From Saprospiraceae bacterium (lineage in GTDB: Bacteria; Bacteroidota; Bacteroidia; Chitinophagales; Saprospiraceae), in assembly GCA_013001975.1 (NCBI GenBank), contig JABDKX010000111.1:1-63964 (forward strand): a DNA stretch of 63,964 bases. The letters are read 5' to 3'. Shown piece after piece: positions 1 to 9,462 of the stretch. The notes under the pieces are model-generated. The model was given only the letters and a program-made list of their open reading frames with translations. It made no database searches and was not told the origin of the DNA. Position 1 is the first letter of the stretch; every line of letters begins with the position of its first letter. A program made the position numbers and the translations under genes.

Positions 1-20
1 TAAACATTGTTAAATAAATC

Positions 21-3000
21 TTACTTAAGTAACGTAATATTTCCTGTTAAAACATGACTATCTCCTTTCATGTCTTCTAATAAAATATAATAAACATAAA
101 CACCTTGTTCGGCATAATCACCATTAACAGTGCCATCCCATCCTGATTCTATATTATTTGTCAAAATTGATGTGTCATCAAATACCAATTGACCCCATCT
201 GGAGTATATTTTAAATTCTGAAAGAATGATATCTTCTGAATGAAAAATATTAAAATATTGATTTGTATTGTGCAATGGAGATAACGAGTTAGGAACAAAG
301 AATTTGACTGGATGGATGACGTTAATTGATATCTCATCTTGAGACTCACATCCATTTTCAAATATTACAACTACACTAATTGACGCATCATCAAATATTT
401 GAATGTCTTGATTTGAACAATCCTGACATAATTCAAAATGACCATCTCCAAACCATGAATATTCTACAATATTTAAACTGCTTGTTGGTTCCAAAAAAAT
501 AAATTCACCTTCGTTAATTGTTAAGTCAATACCAAGATCAATTATCAAATCAGGATTATTTGGGATCATAAAATATTCAGTCTTATTACATCCGTTTTCA
601 TCAGTTATTACAACTGAATAATTACCTGGTAATGTAGGTTCATTTATGATTACGTGATTCGGTTCTTGATAGATGGATACATTTATATTTCCAAAACCGC
701 CTTCGGCATAAGTGTCAAAATTAAATTGACTAAAATCACAAGGATCGAAGAAGTCAAGATCAACTATCAGACTTAAAGAATCCGGTTCAACTAATTCTAT
801 GTCTCCTTCAAACATACATCCATTAACATCTTGAAAGGAATAATTAAATGTTCCAGAAAATAATTCTTCTCTTATATTACTGATCACGCCATCATTCCAA
901 ATGACTTCAGAATATGGAGCTGTTCCTCCACTTGGGATGATGTTAATACTTCCACTGTTATCGCCGAAACATTGGATATTAAAAAGATTGTAGTTTGACA
1001 ATACTTCATCAGCTTGCAAAATAGCAGGTTCTTGAATATCAAAATTAAGATTTGTAGAATTACCCAACCTATCGGTTATTTGAATATTATAAGTTGTACT
1101 TGAAAGCCCTGAAAGAATCAAATTATCATCTCCTTCATTGAGTGTTAAAAATTCACTAGAACCTAAATCTTGATACCATTCAACATTTAGAGGAAATGCA
1201 CCATTTTCTATGTTTATTTCAATAATACCTTTGGCATCTCCAAAACATTGATTATCGGTGATTTCAACGGAATAATAAAGATTACAATCTTCAAAAAAAG
1301 CATCGAGGTAGACGATACTGTCACATCCAGAACTACTTGGCAAGTGTTCTGAATACTGACCGGCTTCAGTAATTTCTTCACCAAAAAAATCAAAGGTTTC
1401 ACCTATGCATAAATATGTTTCCATATTTGAAGACACAATTTCTTCAAATGACAAATTTAAAAGTATGGTACTGTCACATCCCATAGAACTGGCATCTGTA
1501 CCGCTGTACAATCCTGATTGAATCAATTCTAATCCGTAAAAGAAAACCGTATCTCCAATACATTGAACTAAGTCAATCTGAGTTATAGGGTTTGCATGGA
1601 AAGTGATGTCTAGATAGACGGTACTATCACAATTTAAATGATTGGTAAGGACATTAGAATACAAGCCAGAGGAATCAATATTTGTATTATAAAAAGTGTA
1701 AATATCGCCTTCACATCGTTCCTCAGAAATTATTGATTCAGTGTGGTTATTGACTGCAATAGACAACATAATAATACTGTCACAATTGTTTTGACTGAGT
1801 AATGGAACTTCGTAATTTCCATTTGAAGCATAAAAAATGCCTTCATAAAATATTGAGTCGTTTTCACAAATGCTAAAATGTTCATTGTTTGAAAAAGTCT
1901 CTAAAACAGTTAAATTCAAAATAGTTGTCGAGTCACAACCATCAAAACTCTGACTCTCTAAAACGTATGTATCTTCTTCAGTGTATTCTATACCACCAAG
2001 GGTTATCATCTCGCCGGTGCATACTGCAAAATTGTATTCTTCAACAATATCCGATGTAACTTCAAGTTCTAATATTATAGTACTGTCGCATTGTTCGGAA
2101 TTTAGAATATGAAATTCATAAAGATTACTGTCGAAGACTGTTTGGGAAGCTATAGAAAAACTATCTCCTTCACAAATGGAAATCGATAAATAATAATCTG
2201 AATTCTCTCTAATGCTTAGTTGGAGCACTTCAAGGCTGTCGCATTCTCCAGGGGAAGAAATTATATTTTCGTATCTACCTTCTGTTGTTAATGTCGTATC
2301 TCCAAAAATTAAAACTTCGCCACTACAGATGCTCTCAACGCGATCTATGATTATTGTATCTGAATTGGTTAAATTCAACTGAAATATTGAATCACACCCA
2401 AATGGTGATTTAAGATTGAAAATATAAGAACCACTTTCTGTTAAGGTGGTATCTCTAAATAGGATGCTGTCTTGATTACAGATTGTTTGTTCAATAATGG
2501 TATCAAAATTTGATGATATTATTAAATTGATAATTGTGAGACTATCGCAATTATTAGAGCTCTGATTTATTGCGCAATATTCACCTCCAACCTCCAATGT
2601 ATCATTTCCAAAAACATAAAATTCATTTTCACAAATTGATATTTCATATTGAGCTGTATCAATATCTAAAACATTCAATTCAAATTCAGTATAATATAAG
2701 CAGCCATTTTCATCAAAAGCATCAACGAAATGAATGCCGGGATCTTCAAAAGTTTCATCCTCTACGCTTAAGTCGTTGTCATCGTAATAATCAATATCAT
2801 CAACTTCTAATTCTTCACCTTGACAGATGAAGAACGCGCCTAAATCAATTTCATTTTCTGGATTGTAAAGGGTAAGCTCTAAATTGATAATGCTGTCACA
2901 TCCATAAAATGATTCATATTCAAATTCTTCATACTCTTCATCGCAAAACATTTCTCCTTCAAACAGAATACAATCGCCTTGACATATTTGCTCATAATAT

Positions 3001-3764
3001 GTTGTATCATAACTTGAGCCAACTGAGATTTCTGTGCAAGATTGAAGACCAGTTGTACAGTAGTTAAGAGGCGTAGCACATATTGTATATGTTCCTTGCT
3101 CTGTCTGATCAAATATAAAATCTTCTGATTCCCCTTCATCCTCTCCATCAAGCTCCCATTCATATGATGTTGCACCTGCTATTGGGTCAGGAATAAATGT
3201 AAATGATTCGCCGTCACAAATTGCATCTGGACCTTCAAGGACTGGCGGATCTATTAAATCAGGTGCTCCAGTTTCACCACTTACTACATTTAAAGTAAAA
3301 TCACAATTAGCAGGTGGGCCAGAAGTCATATCAAAAACTAAAAAATAATATTGACCAATCACCAAATCTTGATTAGCTGTAATTGTTCCCGTTTCACCTG
3401 AAGAAAGGGCAGTACCTGTGGAACCACCATAACAATTACTTATTAAAGTAGAACCGTTACAATCTATAGCTTCAAAAAGACCTACTTCTAAGTTACCAGA
3501 AGCGCAACCACCAACAACCACATCGACGGAAAAATCTTCGCTTGAAGCAATAAACCCTAGCCAAGTCATCTGATGTTGATTAATTGTACAAAATGATGGG
3601 GGACCAGATCCCATCTCATCAGATCCATTATTTCCTTCGAAGCCGTCAATATCAGTACATATGATGCAATCCAAATCGCATTCGGTGCATAATTGAGCAT
3701 TGCTTACTTTTATATGCACAAAAAAGAAGATAAAAATCAGGTGATATTTTAAAATTATTCTCAA
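21..3764 (-). CDS. Large secreted adhesin-like protein, gliding motility-associated C-terminal (T9SS type B) domain
   Basis: A 1247-aa exported protein. Residues 1-23 form a signal peptide ending SNAQ, and the start codon is TTG. After it come a PPC-like beta domain (about 60-165), a PKD/Ig-like segment, and about ten Cys-containing modules of roughly 55 residues. Each module carries a (G/N)CDSxxxLxL signature preceded by an ICxGexxxF-type segment. Two SprB-like repeats follow (QCFGD...SGG), and the last ~90 residues (FVPNSLSP, IYSRWGQLVF, W-DG, GVYVYYI) match the gliding motility-associated C-terminal domain that targets proteins to the type IX system. Inference: surface adhesin or structural protein exported through SprA, which is encoded in the same window. 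The ligand is unknown. The stop lies 21 bp from the window edge, so the gene is complete. Confidence 0.85.
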   Translation of the reverse strand: MRIILKYHLIFIFFFVHIKVSNAQLCTECDLDCIICTDIDGFEGNNGSDEMGSGPPSFCTINQHQMTWLGFIASSEDFSVDVVVGGCASGNLEVGLFEAIDCNGSTLISNCYGGSTGTALSSGETGTITANQDLVIGQYYFLVFDMTSGPPANCDFTLNVVSGETGAPDLIDPPVLEGPDAICDGESFTFIPDPIAGATSYEWELDGEDEGESEDFIFDQTEQGTYTICATPLNYCTTGLQSCTEISVGSSYDTTYYEQICQGDCILFEGEMFCDEEYEEFEYESFYGCDSIINLELTLYNPENEIDLGAFFICQGEELEVDDIDYYDDNDLSVEDETFEDPGIHFVDAFDENGCLYYTEFELNVLDIDTAQYEISICENEFYVFGNDTLEVGGEYCAINQSSNNCDSLTIINLIISSNFDTIIEQTICNQDSILFRDTTLTESGSYIFNLKSPFGCDSIFQLNLTNSDTIIIDRVESICSGEVLIFGDTTLTTEGRYENIISSPGECDSLEVLQLSIRENSDYYLSISICEGDSFSIASQTVFDSNLYEFHILNSEQCDSTIILELEVTSDIVEEYNFAVCTGEMITLGGIEYTEEDTYVLESQSFDGCDSTTILNLTVLETFSNNEHFSICENDSIFYEGIFYASNGNYEVPLLSQNNCDSIIMLSIAVNNHTESIISEERCEGDIYTFYNTNIDSSGLYSNVLTNHLNCDSTVYLDITFHANPITQIDLVQCIGDTVFFYGLELIQSGLYSGTDASSMGCDSTILLNLSFEEIVSSNMETYLCIGETFDFFGEEITEAGQYSEHLPSSSGCDSIVYLDAFFEDCNLYYSVEITDNQCFGDAKGIIEINIENGAFPLNVEWYQDLGSSEFLTLNEGDDNLILSGLSSTTYNIQITDRLGNSTNLNFDIQEPAILQADEVLSNYNLFNIQCFGDNSGSINIIPSGGTAPYSEVIWNDGVISNIREELFSGTFNYSFQDVNGCMFEGDIELVEPDSLSLIVDLDFFDPCDFSQFNFDTYAEGGFGNINVSIYQEPNHVIINEPTLPGNYSVVITDENGCNKTEYFMIPNNPDLIIDLGIDLTINEGEFIFLEPTSSLNIVEYSWFGDGHFELCQDCSNQDIQIFDDASISVVVIFENGCESQDEISINVIHPVKFFVPNSLSPLHNTNQYFNIFHSEDIILSEFKIYSRWGQLVFDDTSILTNNIESGWDGTVNGDYAEQGVYVYYILLEDMKGDSHVLTGNITLLK

Positions 3765-3957
3765 GGGTTGATTTAAAGAGTATGTTAATCTAGATAAAAA
3801 TATACATTCTAAGGAGTAATTAAGCTATATATTTAATTGTTAGTTTAAAGGAAGATTCATATCACATAGTATTAATACCGATTGATATCTAAAAGAACAA
3901 CATTAATTTTTGTACAAGAAATTCGAAACAGTTTCTTGTATATTTTGTTTTTTAATT

Positions 3958-4875
3958 ATGGATAAAGTTAAAATTTTAATTGCTGGAGGAACGGGCCTTA
4001 TTGGCGGAAGATTGGTTGAGTTACTCAATAAATCGAAATATCATATTTGTATTTTATCGCGCAGAGATTTGACATCTACCGATAATGTGACTTATTATAA
4101 ATGGAACCCAGATCAATTAGAAATGGATGAAGATGCATTGAAAGGTACATCAGTTATCGTCAATCTGGCTGGAGCAGGAATTGCTGATAAAAAATGGTCT
4201 GCTGAACGAAAAAAATTGATTTTATCCAGTAGAGTAAATTCTTGTAAGACGATTAATAAATATGTCGCTATGTTAGCGCAAACGCCTAAACTTTATTTTG
4301 GTGCTTCAGCTGTTGGAATTTATGGACATCGAGGAAATGAAATATTAGAAACCACAAGTGCAATCGGATCTGGATTTTTAGCAGATGTCACAGAAGCATG
4401 GGAGAAAGAACATGCGTCATTAGCAAATCTAGTTGAAAGAAATATTATTCTAAGAATAGGCATTGTCCTCTCAAAAAAGGGTGGCGCACTAAAAGAGATA
4501 TTAAAAACAGCACCACTTGGTGTCTATGGGTATTTCGGAAATGGGAAAGCGTATTATCCGTGGATACACATTGATGACATCTGTAAAATAATTATTGACA
4601 GCTTTAATGACACAAACTTATCAGGCGTCTATAACGGTACTGCGCCTAACCCAGTAACGATAAAAGAATTAGTTACTGCGGCGAAAAATGCAAATAGCGG
4701 TATGGGTGTTTTAATGCCAGTACCTAAATTTGGATTGAAAATAGCTATGGGTGAAATGGCAGACATGTTATTTAACAGCACACGAGCCATTCCTTCTCGA
4801 TTACAAAAAGCAGGTTTCAAGTTTTTATTTGAAGATATAGACTTAGCGATGAAATCTTTACTTGGAAAGACTTAG
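3958..4875 (+). CDS. TIGR01777-family NAD(P)-dependent epimerase (SDR39U1/YfcH-like)
   Basis: About 305 aa. An N-terminal Rossmann nucleotide-binding motif AGGTGLIGGR lies at residues 9-18. SDR39U1/YfcH hallmarks follow: NLAGAGIADKKW, SSRVNSC, SAVGIYG, YPWIHIDD and VYNGTAPNPV. These proteins are atypical short-chain dehydrogenases of unsettled substrate, so only the family is assigned. The reading frame extends upstream to a TTG at 3910, but the ATG at 3958 sits directly before the canonical N-terminus (MDKVKILIAGGTG), so I use it. The gene converges with the HAD gene on the other strand and the stop codons overlap by a few bases, leaving no intergenic terminator. Confidence 0.88.
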   Translation: MDKVKILIAGGTGLIGGRLVELLNKSKYHICILSRRDLTSTDNVTYYKWNPDQLEMDEDALKGTSVIVNLAGAGIADKKWSAERKKLILSSRVNSCKTINKYVAMLAQTPKLYFGASAVGIYGHRGNEILETTSAIGSGFLADVTEAWEKEHASLANLVERNIILRIGIVLSKKGGALKEILKTAPLGVYGYFGNGKAYYPWIHIDDICKIIIDSFNDTNLSGVYNGTAPNPVTIKELVTAAKNANSGMGVLMPVPKFGLKIAMGEMADMLFNSTRAIPSRLQKAGFKFLFEDIDLAMKSLLGKT

Positions 4876-5294
4876 TCTTCAAACACTTCAATATTTTTCT
4901 TAGCTACAATAAGGTCGGTAAACTTGCCTTTAAAACGAGTAGCTTTTACCAAATGATTATCAATCCAATGGTAATTGCCACCTCTTGGTTTACCCATTAA
5001 TAATCCTTGGTATTTAAAACCATGTTTGTTGAGCCAAGCTTCGGTTATTTCGCGATGCTCTTCAGTTCGAGATGTGAAGAATGTGATTATATGACCCTCA
5101 TCGTACCATTTGTTGAGTGTTTCTAAAGCATCAGGATACAGCTGAGCTGTTACCATTCGATGAGGTTCTTCATTTGGAATATCATCGCAAACGGTTCCAT
5201 CAATATCAATCAAATAGTTCTTTACTTCCGTCGGAAGCATAGGACTTAATAGATTGCCTTCGCTGTCTTTTAATTCGTTCAAATTATCTTTCAT
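4872..5294 (-). CDS. Small HAD-superfamily phosphatase-like protein
   Basis: A 140-aa protein with HAD motif I, DIDGT at residues 30-34, supplying the nucleophile and acid/base aspartates. Motif II is FFTSRTEEHRE. A late acidic or amide motif is replaced by HWIDNHLVKA, resembling the LNS2/polynucleotide-phosphatase-like HAD subgroup without a cap domain. Substrate unknown; a role in dephosphorylating a small molecule is an inference. It ends head-to-head with the epimerase gene and lies 12 bp downstream of the M23 peptidase gene on the same strand, so it is probably co-transcribed with it. ATG start at 5294. Confidence 0.75.
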   Translation of the reverse strand: MKDNLNELKDSEGNLLSPMLPTEVKNYLIDIDGTVCDDIPNEEPHRMVTAQLYPDALETLNKWYDEGHIITFFTSRTEEHREITEAWLNKHGFKYQGLLMGKPRGGNYHWIDNHLVKATRFKGKFTDLIVAKKNIEVFED

Positions 5295-5306
5295 TACACT
5301 CCTTTT

Positions 5307-6119
5307 TTAATCAAAGTTTATATAATCTGTAGGGTTAATGGCTATACCGTCTTTCCAAAGTTCAATATGAACATGTGGACCTGAAGTTAATTCTCCAGTA
5401 TTACCTATAATGGCAATAGCTTCCCCTTTTTTAACATAGTCACCAGTTTTCTTAAGCAATACAGAATTATGCTTAAATATCGAAATTATGTTATTACTAT
5501 GTTGTACACTAATTGTATTTCCTGTTTTATCAGACCAATCTGAATTTATAACCACACCATCTAACATATTTAGAATAGGTGTATTTTCAGGTGCGACGAT
5601 ATCTACGCCATAATGGCTTCTACCTACATCAAATCCAGAACTGACCTCTCCTTTAAGTGGACTGCAAAAATAGTAATGTTCTAATGATAAATGATTAGAA
5701 ATTGTATAATTATTTAGCGATTTATTAGACAGATTGCCAAGTTTTGCCTTAGTTGAGTCGATATTATTCAAATCAACTCCACTTGGATTTAGAAATTTTT
5801 TAAAGCCATCGGTATAAACCTTCTGAGCGTTAAGGTCTTTTTCAAGCGTTTCGATTTTTTCAGTTAATTCTACGTATACCTTATTATTATTGATATCTGC
5901 ATATCCCGGAACAATATGCCTCATTGGTGTAAATGAAATCAATGAAAAAGTAAGACCAGAAATCAACAAAACAGCAGTAATTAGGGATGCTATCAAGCCA
6001 AAAAGCGTAAATTTTGTGCTTTTTACTTCCTTTAAAGTATCGTCCTCAATGACGACTAATCTGTATTTTTCCTTTAATTTTTGCCGCTTCTTTCCTGACT
6101 TATCTTGTGATTGTGCCAT
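5307..6119 (-). CDS. M23-family (LytM) membrane-anchored murein endopeptidase-like protein
   Basis: A 270-aa protein with a basic cytoplasmic N-terminus (1-33), one transmembrane segment (about 35-60), a short coiled-coil-like region (about 80-105) and a C-terminal LytM domain. The zinc ligands are visible: HYGVD (His and Asp, about 168-172) and the HVH motif in GPHVHIELW (about 250), together with the GNTGELTSGPH loop. All catalytic residues appear present, so it may be an active cell-wall DD-endopeptidase rather than a NlpD/EnvC-like activator (inference). It is the first gene of a likely two-gene operon with the HAD gene and is divergent from porW. Confidence 0.88.
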   Translation of the reverse strand: MAQSQDKSGKKRQKLKEKYRLVVIEDDTLKEVKSTKFTLFGLIASLITAVLLISGLTFSLISFTPMRHIVPGYADINNNKVYVELTEKIETLEKDLNAQKVYTDGFKKFLNPSGVDLNNIDSTKAKLGNLSNKSLNNYTISNHLSLEHYYFCSPLKGEVSSGFDVGRSHYGVDIVAPENTPILNMLDGVVINSDWSDKTGNTISVQHSNNIISIFKHNSVLLKKTGDYVKKGEAIAIIGNTGELTSGPHVHIELWKDGIAINPTDYINFD

Positions 6120-6383
6120 TCTTAATTTTATTTATAGCATTTAGGCATTCTTTTTGACAAAATGTTTATATAGTTTTGCCCTTATTTTATAATATTTTAA
6201 AGGTATTTCGGGTTATTATTTAGATTATCAATGATTAAACTGATATCACATTAAATAAATATGTTGTTGATTGCCATTTATTCAAACATTCAATCTCATT
6301 TACAACATAATGCAAAGCTAGTTTAAATTATTTTTAAAAAATTATTCTGGATAACTATCCGGCCACATAACATAAATATTCCA
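6120..6383. other. Divergent intergenic region between the M23 peptidase and porW
   Basis: 264 bp, very AT-rich, between two divergently transcribed envelope genes. It must contain both promoters, but I see no convincing TTTG/TAnnTTTG pair, no strong hairpin and no small ORF. Confidence 0.5.
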
Positions 6384-9300
6384 TTGAAAAAGGTACATAA
6401 TCTATTATATATTTTAGTTGCAGTAGTTTTATTTTCTGCTTGCTCTACGACGCGTTCTAAAAAGGAAGTCAAAGGGTTTAAGAAGTTCTACCATAACACC
6501 ACTGCAAAATTTAATGGCTACTTCAATGCTGAAGAGTTGATGAAGGAAAGTATGGCCAGCCTTCAAGAAATGAATGTTGACAATTACAACAATATCCTAA
6601 GTGTCTATGACTACGTCGACATTGATAATCCTCAGACAGTCAAAGAAGATATGGATAAGGCTATTGAAAAGTTATCTACAGTAGCTACAATCCATGATGT
6701 CAGTAATTATGTTGACGATTGTTATATGTTAATTGGTAAAGCGCAATACCTTAAACAAGATTATATCGCAGCAGAAGAAACGTTTTTGTATTTCGAAGAA
6801 GTTTTTGATCCGCGAAACCCATATGGGAAAGCTTATGACAGTCGTTCTAAGAAAAAGTCAAAAGGAAGAAAATCTAAGAAGGAAATAAAAGATGAACGAA
6901 AGGAGAAAGAGGCGGAAAGAAAAATAAAACAAGAAGAAAAAGAAAAAGAGAGAAAAGCAAAAGAAGACCTTAGAAAGGAAAAGGAAAAAGAAAGAAAAGA
7001 AGAAGCCAAACAAAGAAAAAAGGATTCTAAAAAACGTAAAAAAGGAAAGTCTAGAAAAAAGAGAAGTGATCGCGATAAAGATAAATCGGCAACAACTGCA
7101 AAAAAGACAGAAAAGAAAGTTGAAACAAAACCAGTTGAGCTGACACCAGAACAAAAAGCACTGCAAGCGAAAAAGGAAGCGGAAGCAAAACTTTCTGAAG
7201 AAGAAGCTAAGCGAAGAAAAAAATTAGAAGAAGAAAAGAAAAAGAAAAGAGACAAAGAAGAAGAGAAATATAAAAACCAAGGTGAAGGTGCCATCTTTAA
7301 AAATAAAACAGCCTACACAGAAGGCTTGTATTGGTTGGCAAGAACATATATAGAAACGAGATCTTATACAGCAGCAGATTTTGCATTTAAAAGATTGGAA
7401 AACACACCTGGACTGAGCAAAGAAATAGAAAATAGAATTCCCGCCGCCAAAGCCCATCTTTATCTGAGAACGAAAGAACTTGATCGTGCTTTATTGGAAT
7501 TAGAAAGTGCTATTGAATTAGAAGGCAATAGAAATAAAAGAGCTCGATACGCATTTATAAGAGCACAAATATATGAGGAGAAAGATGATGCTGATCAAGC
7601 GTATGAAGAATACAGAAGAGCAAGAAAGTTTAGTACCAGTTACGAATTAGATTTTAATGCTAACCTTAATGAATTGAAGTTGTCGTACAGGAAAGGAAAA
7701 ACATCTCAGAAAAAGGCCTTAGCAAAACTTCAAAACTATTTAGATGATCATAAAAATCAAGACTATAATGATCAAATCTATTTTACAAGAGCTCAAGTAA
7801 AATTAGATGGTGGCGATTTAATAGGAGCTAAAGATGATTTTGAACAAGCCATCTCCAGTTCAGGCGGAAATAAAAATGTAAAACTGGAAGCATATTATAA
7901 ACTTGCTGATTTACTTTTTGATGGCGGATATTATTCTGAAGCAAAAGACAATTATGATAATGCACTCAAATTGATGAATAAGAGTGACGCCAGATACAAG
8001 CAACTAGAAAGACTGTCTAACAGTCTGACCGATATTGCATTGCATATCAACACGGTTGTATTGCAAGACAGTTTATTGAGACTCAGTAAGCTGACAGAAA
8101 TGGAATTGCGAGAAATGGCTGTTGAGATGATTGAAGAAAGAAGAGCGAATCAACCCGATGAACCAAAAACAAATAATCCAAATCAAAGAAAAAGTAACAT
8201 TATCACTTCCAATAGGCAGTTAGGCGCAGGAAGAAGTAGTTTCTTCGCCTATAACCCAGTAGCTTTAAACCAAGGAAAAGTTGAATTTAAAAGAATATAT
8301 GGTGATAGAATTTTAGAAGATAATTGGCGACGCTCATTGAGGCCAGATGCAATTTTAAGTCCTTTAGATATTGTTACCGAAGAAGAGGAAGACGTTGTTG
8401 AAGAAGTCAGTGAAACTGAAATCAGAGAATTATTGCGCGATGTTCCAAGAAATGAATCTCAATTAGCTGCGTCTAATTTAAGAATTCAAAAAGCACTTTT
8501 TCAATTGGGTGTTCTATTTAGAGAAAGATTGCGTAACTACAAAAAGGCAATCGAAGTGTTGGATCGATTAGTCGTTGAATATCCTCAATATGAAAGAAGA
8601 GATGAAGCACTGTTTTACTTGTATCTTTCTTACTTAGATGTTGAAAAAGGCAAAGAAGCATTGGCTGCTAAAAATCAATTGGTAAAAGATTATCCAGATT
8701 CTAAGTTCACCAAATTGGCAACGGATCCAAGTTATGCCGAGTCGTTAAAAAATAATGAGGACAGCATAGAAAAATACTATGAAACTACGTTTGCATTATT
8801 CGAAAAAGGAGAGTATGATGAGGTTATGACAAGGATTTCAAAGAAAGATGAAATCTATAAAAAGAATAAAACGTATGCCGCTAAATTCAGTTTGTTAAAT
8901 GCGATGTCACTGGGAAGTGTAAAAGGCAAAACAGATTACATTCAAGCATTAGAACAACTTATAAGATCTCATCCTAAATCTCCAGAAGAGGCACGTGCTA
9001 AAGAAATTTTGCGCTTTTTGAAAGGAGACCAAGATGCCTTCAATGATATATTATTTGATGAAGCAACACAAACTTTTGAGTCTGAACCGGACAAGTTACA
9101 TTACGTTTTTATAGTGACTTATGGATTGAATCAAAAAGCGTTTGATAAGGCAAAATTAGATGTGCTTAATTATAATAAGAAGTTTCACAGATTTGATAAT
9201 TTGAAACTGAGTAATATCTATTTAAGCGAAAAGAATGAAGCCAGAATTATCCTTATCAGATCTTTTGATAATAAGGAGAAATCGATGAAATATTATGAAG

Positions 9301-9455
9301 GCGTAGAAAAGAATAAAAACCTATTTATTCAAGGAGATAATATTGGATATGATATTTTCCCAGCAACACAAAAGAACTATAGGGAAGTTATAAAGCAAAG
9401 ATCGGTTTCTAATTATAGAGCCTTTTTTGAACAGAGTTATAAAACACAAAATTAA
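6384..9455 (+). CDS. porW: Type IX secretion / gliding motility TPR lipoprotein PorW/SprE
   Basis: A 1023-aa lipoprotein with TTG start. The signal peptide ends in LFSAC, so Cys20 would be lipidated. The segment FKKFYHNTTAKFNGYFNAEELMKE directly after the lipobox is characteristic of PorW/SprE, an outer-membrane-associated periplasmic T9SS component that links to the PorK/N ring. Many TPR helices follow (about 95-140 and 310-560, then 690-1000). Odd feature: residues about 150-302 are an extremely Lys/Glu/Arg-rich low-complexity block that splits the TPR region and produces Ser/Phe-rich antisense ORFs. No other T9SS core gene is adjacent, consistent with the usual scattering of these genes. 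Confidence in family is high; the symbol could equally be sprE. Confidence 0.88.
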   Translation: MKKVHNLLYILVAVVLFSACSTTRSKKEVKGFKKFYHNTTAKFNGYFNAEELMKESMASLQEMNVDNYNNILSVYDYVDIDNPQTVKEDMDKAIEKLSTVATIHDVSNYVDDCYMLIGKAQYLKQDYIAAEETFLYFEEVFDPRNPYGKAYDSRSKKKSKGRKSKKEIKDERKEKEAERKIKQEEKEKERKAKEDLRKEKEKERKEEAKQRKKDSKKRKKGKSRKKRSDRDKDKSATTAKKTEKKVETKPVELTPEQKALQAKKEAEAKLSEEEAKRRKKLEEEKKKKRDKEEEKYKNQGEGAIFKNKTAYTEGLYWLARTYIETRSYTAADFAFKRLENTPGLSKEIENRIPAAKAHLYLRTKELDRALLELESAIELEGNRNKRARYAFIRAQIYEEKDDADQAYEEYRRARKFSTSYELDFNANLNELKLSYRKGKTSQKKALAKLQNYLDDHKNQDYNDQIYFTRAQVKLDGGDLIGAKDDFEQAISSSGGNKNVKLEAYYKLADLLFDGGYYSEAKDNYDNALKLMNKSDARYKQLERLSNSLTDIALHINTVVLQDSLLRLSKLTEMELREMAVEMIEERRANQPDEPKTNNPNQRKSNIITSNRQLGAGRSSFFAYNPVALNQGKVEFKRIYGDRILEDNWRRSLRPDAILSPLDIVTEEEEDVVEEVSETEIRELLRDVPRNESQLAASNLRIQKALFQLGVLFRERLRNYKKAIEVLDRLVVEYPQYERRDEALFYLYLSYLDVEKGKEALAAKNQLVKDYPDSKFTKLATDPSYAESLKNNEDSIEKYYETTFALFEKGEYDEVMTRISKKDEIYKKNKTYAAKFSLLNAMSLGSVKGKTDYIQALEQLIRSHPKSPEEARAKEILRFLKGDQDAFNDILFDEATQTFESEPDKLHYVFIVTYGLNQKAFDKAKLDVLNYNKKFHRFDNLKLSNIYLSEKNEARIILIRSFDNKEKSMKYYEGVEKNKNLFIQGDNIGYDIFPATQKNYREVIKQRSVSNYRAFFEQSYKTQN

Positions 9456-9462
9456 TAAGCCA

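Noticed and set aside
6833-7457. Ser/Phe-rich open frames opposite porW
   Set aside because: They are antisense products of the Lys/Glu-rich codons of porW, with low-complexity composition and no start context.
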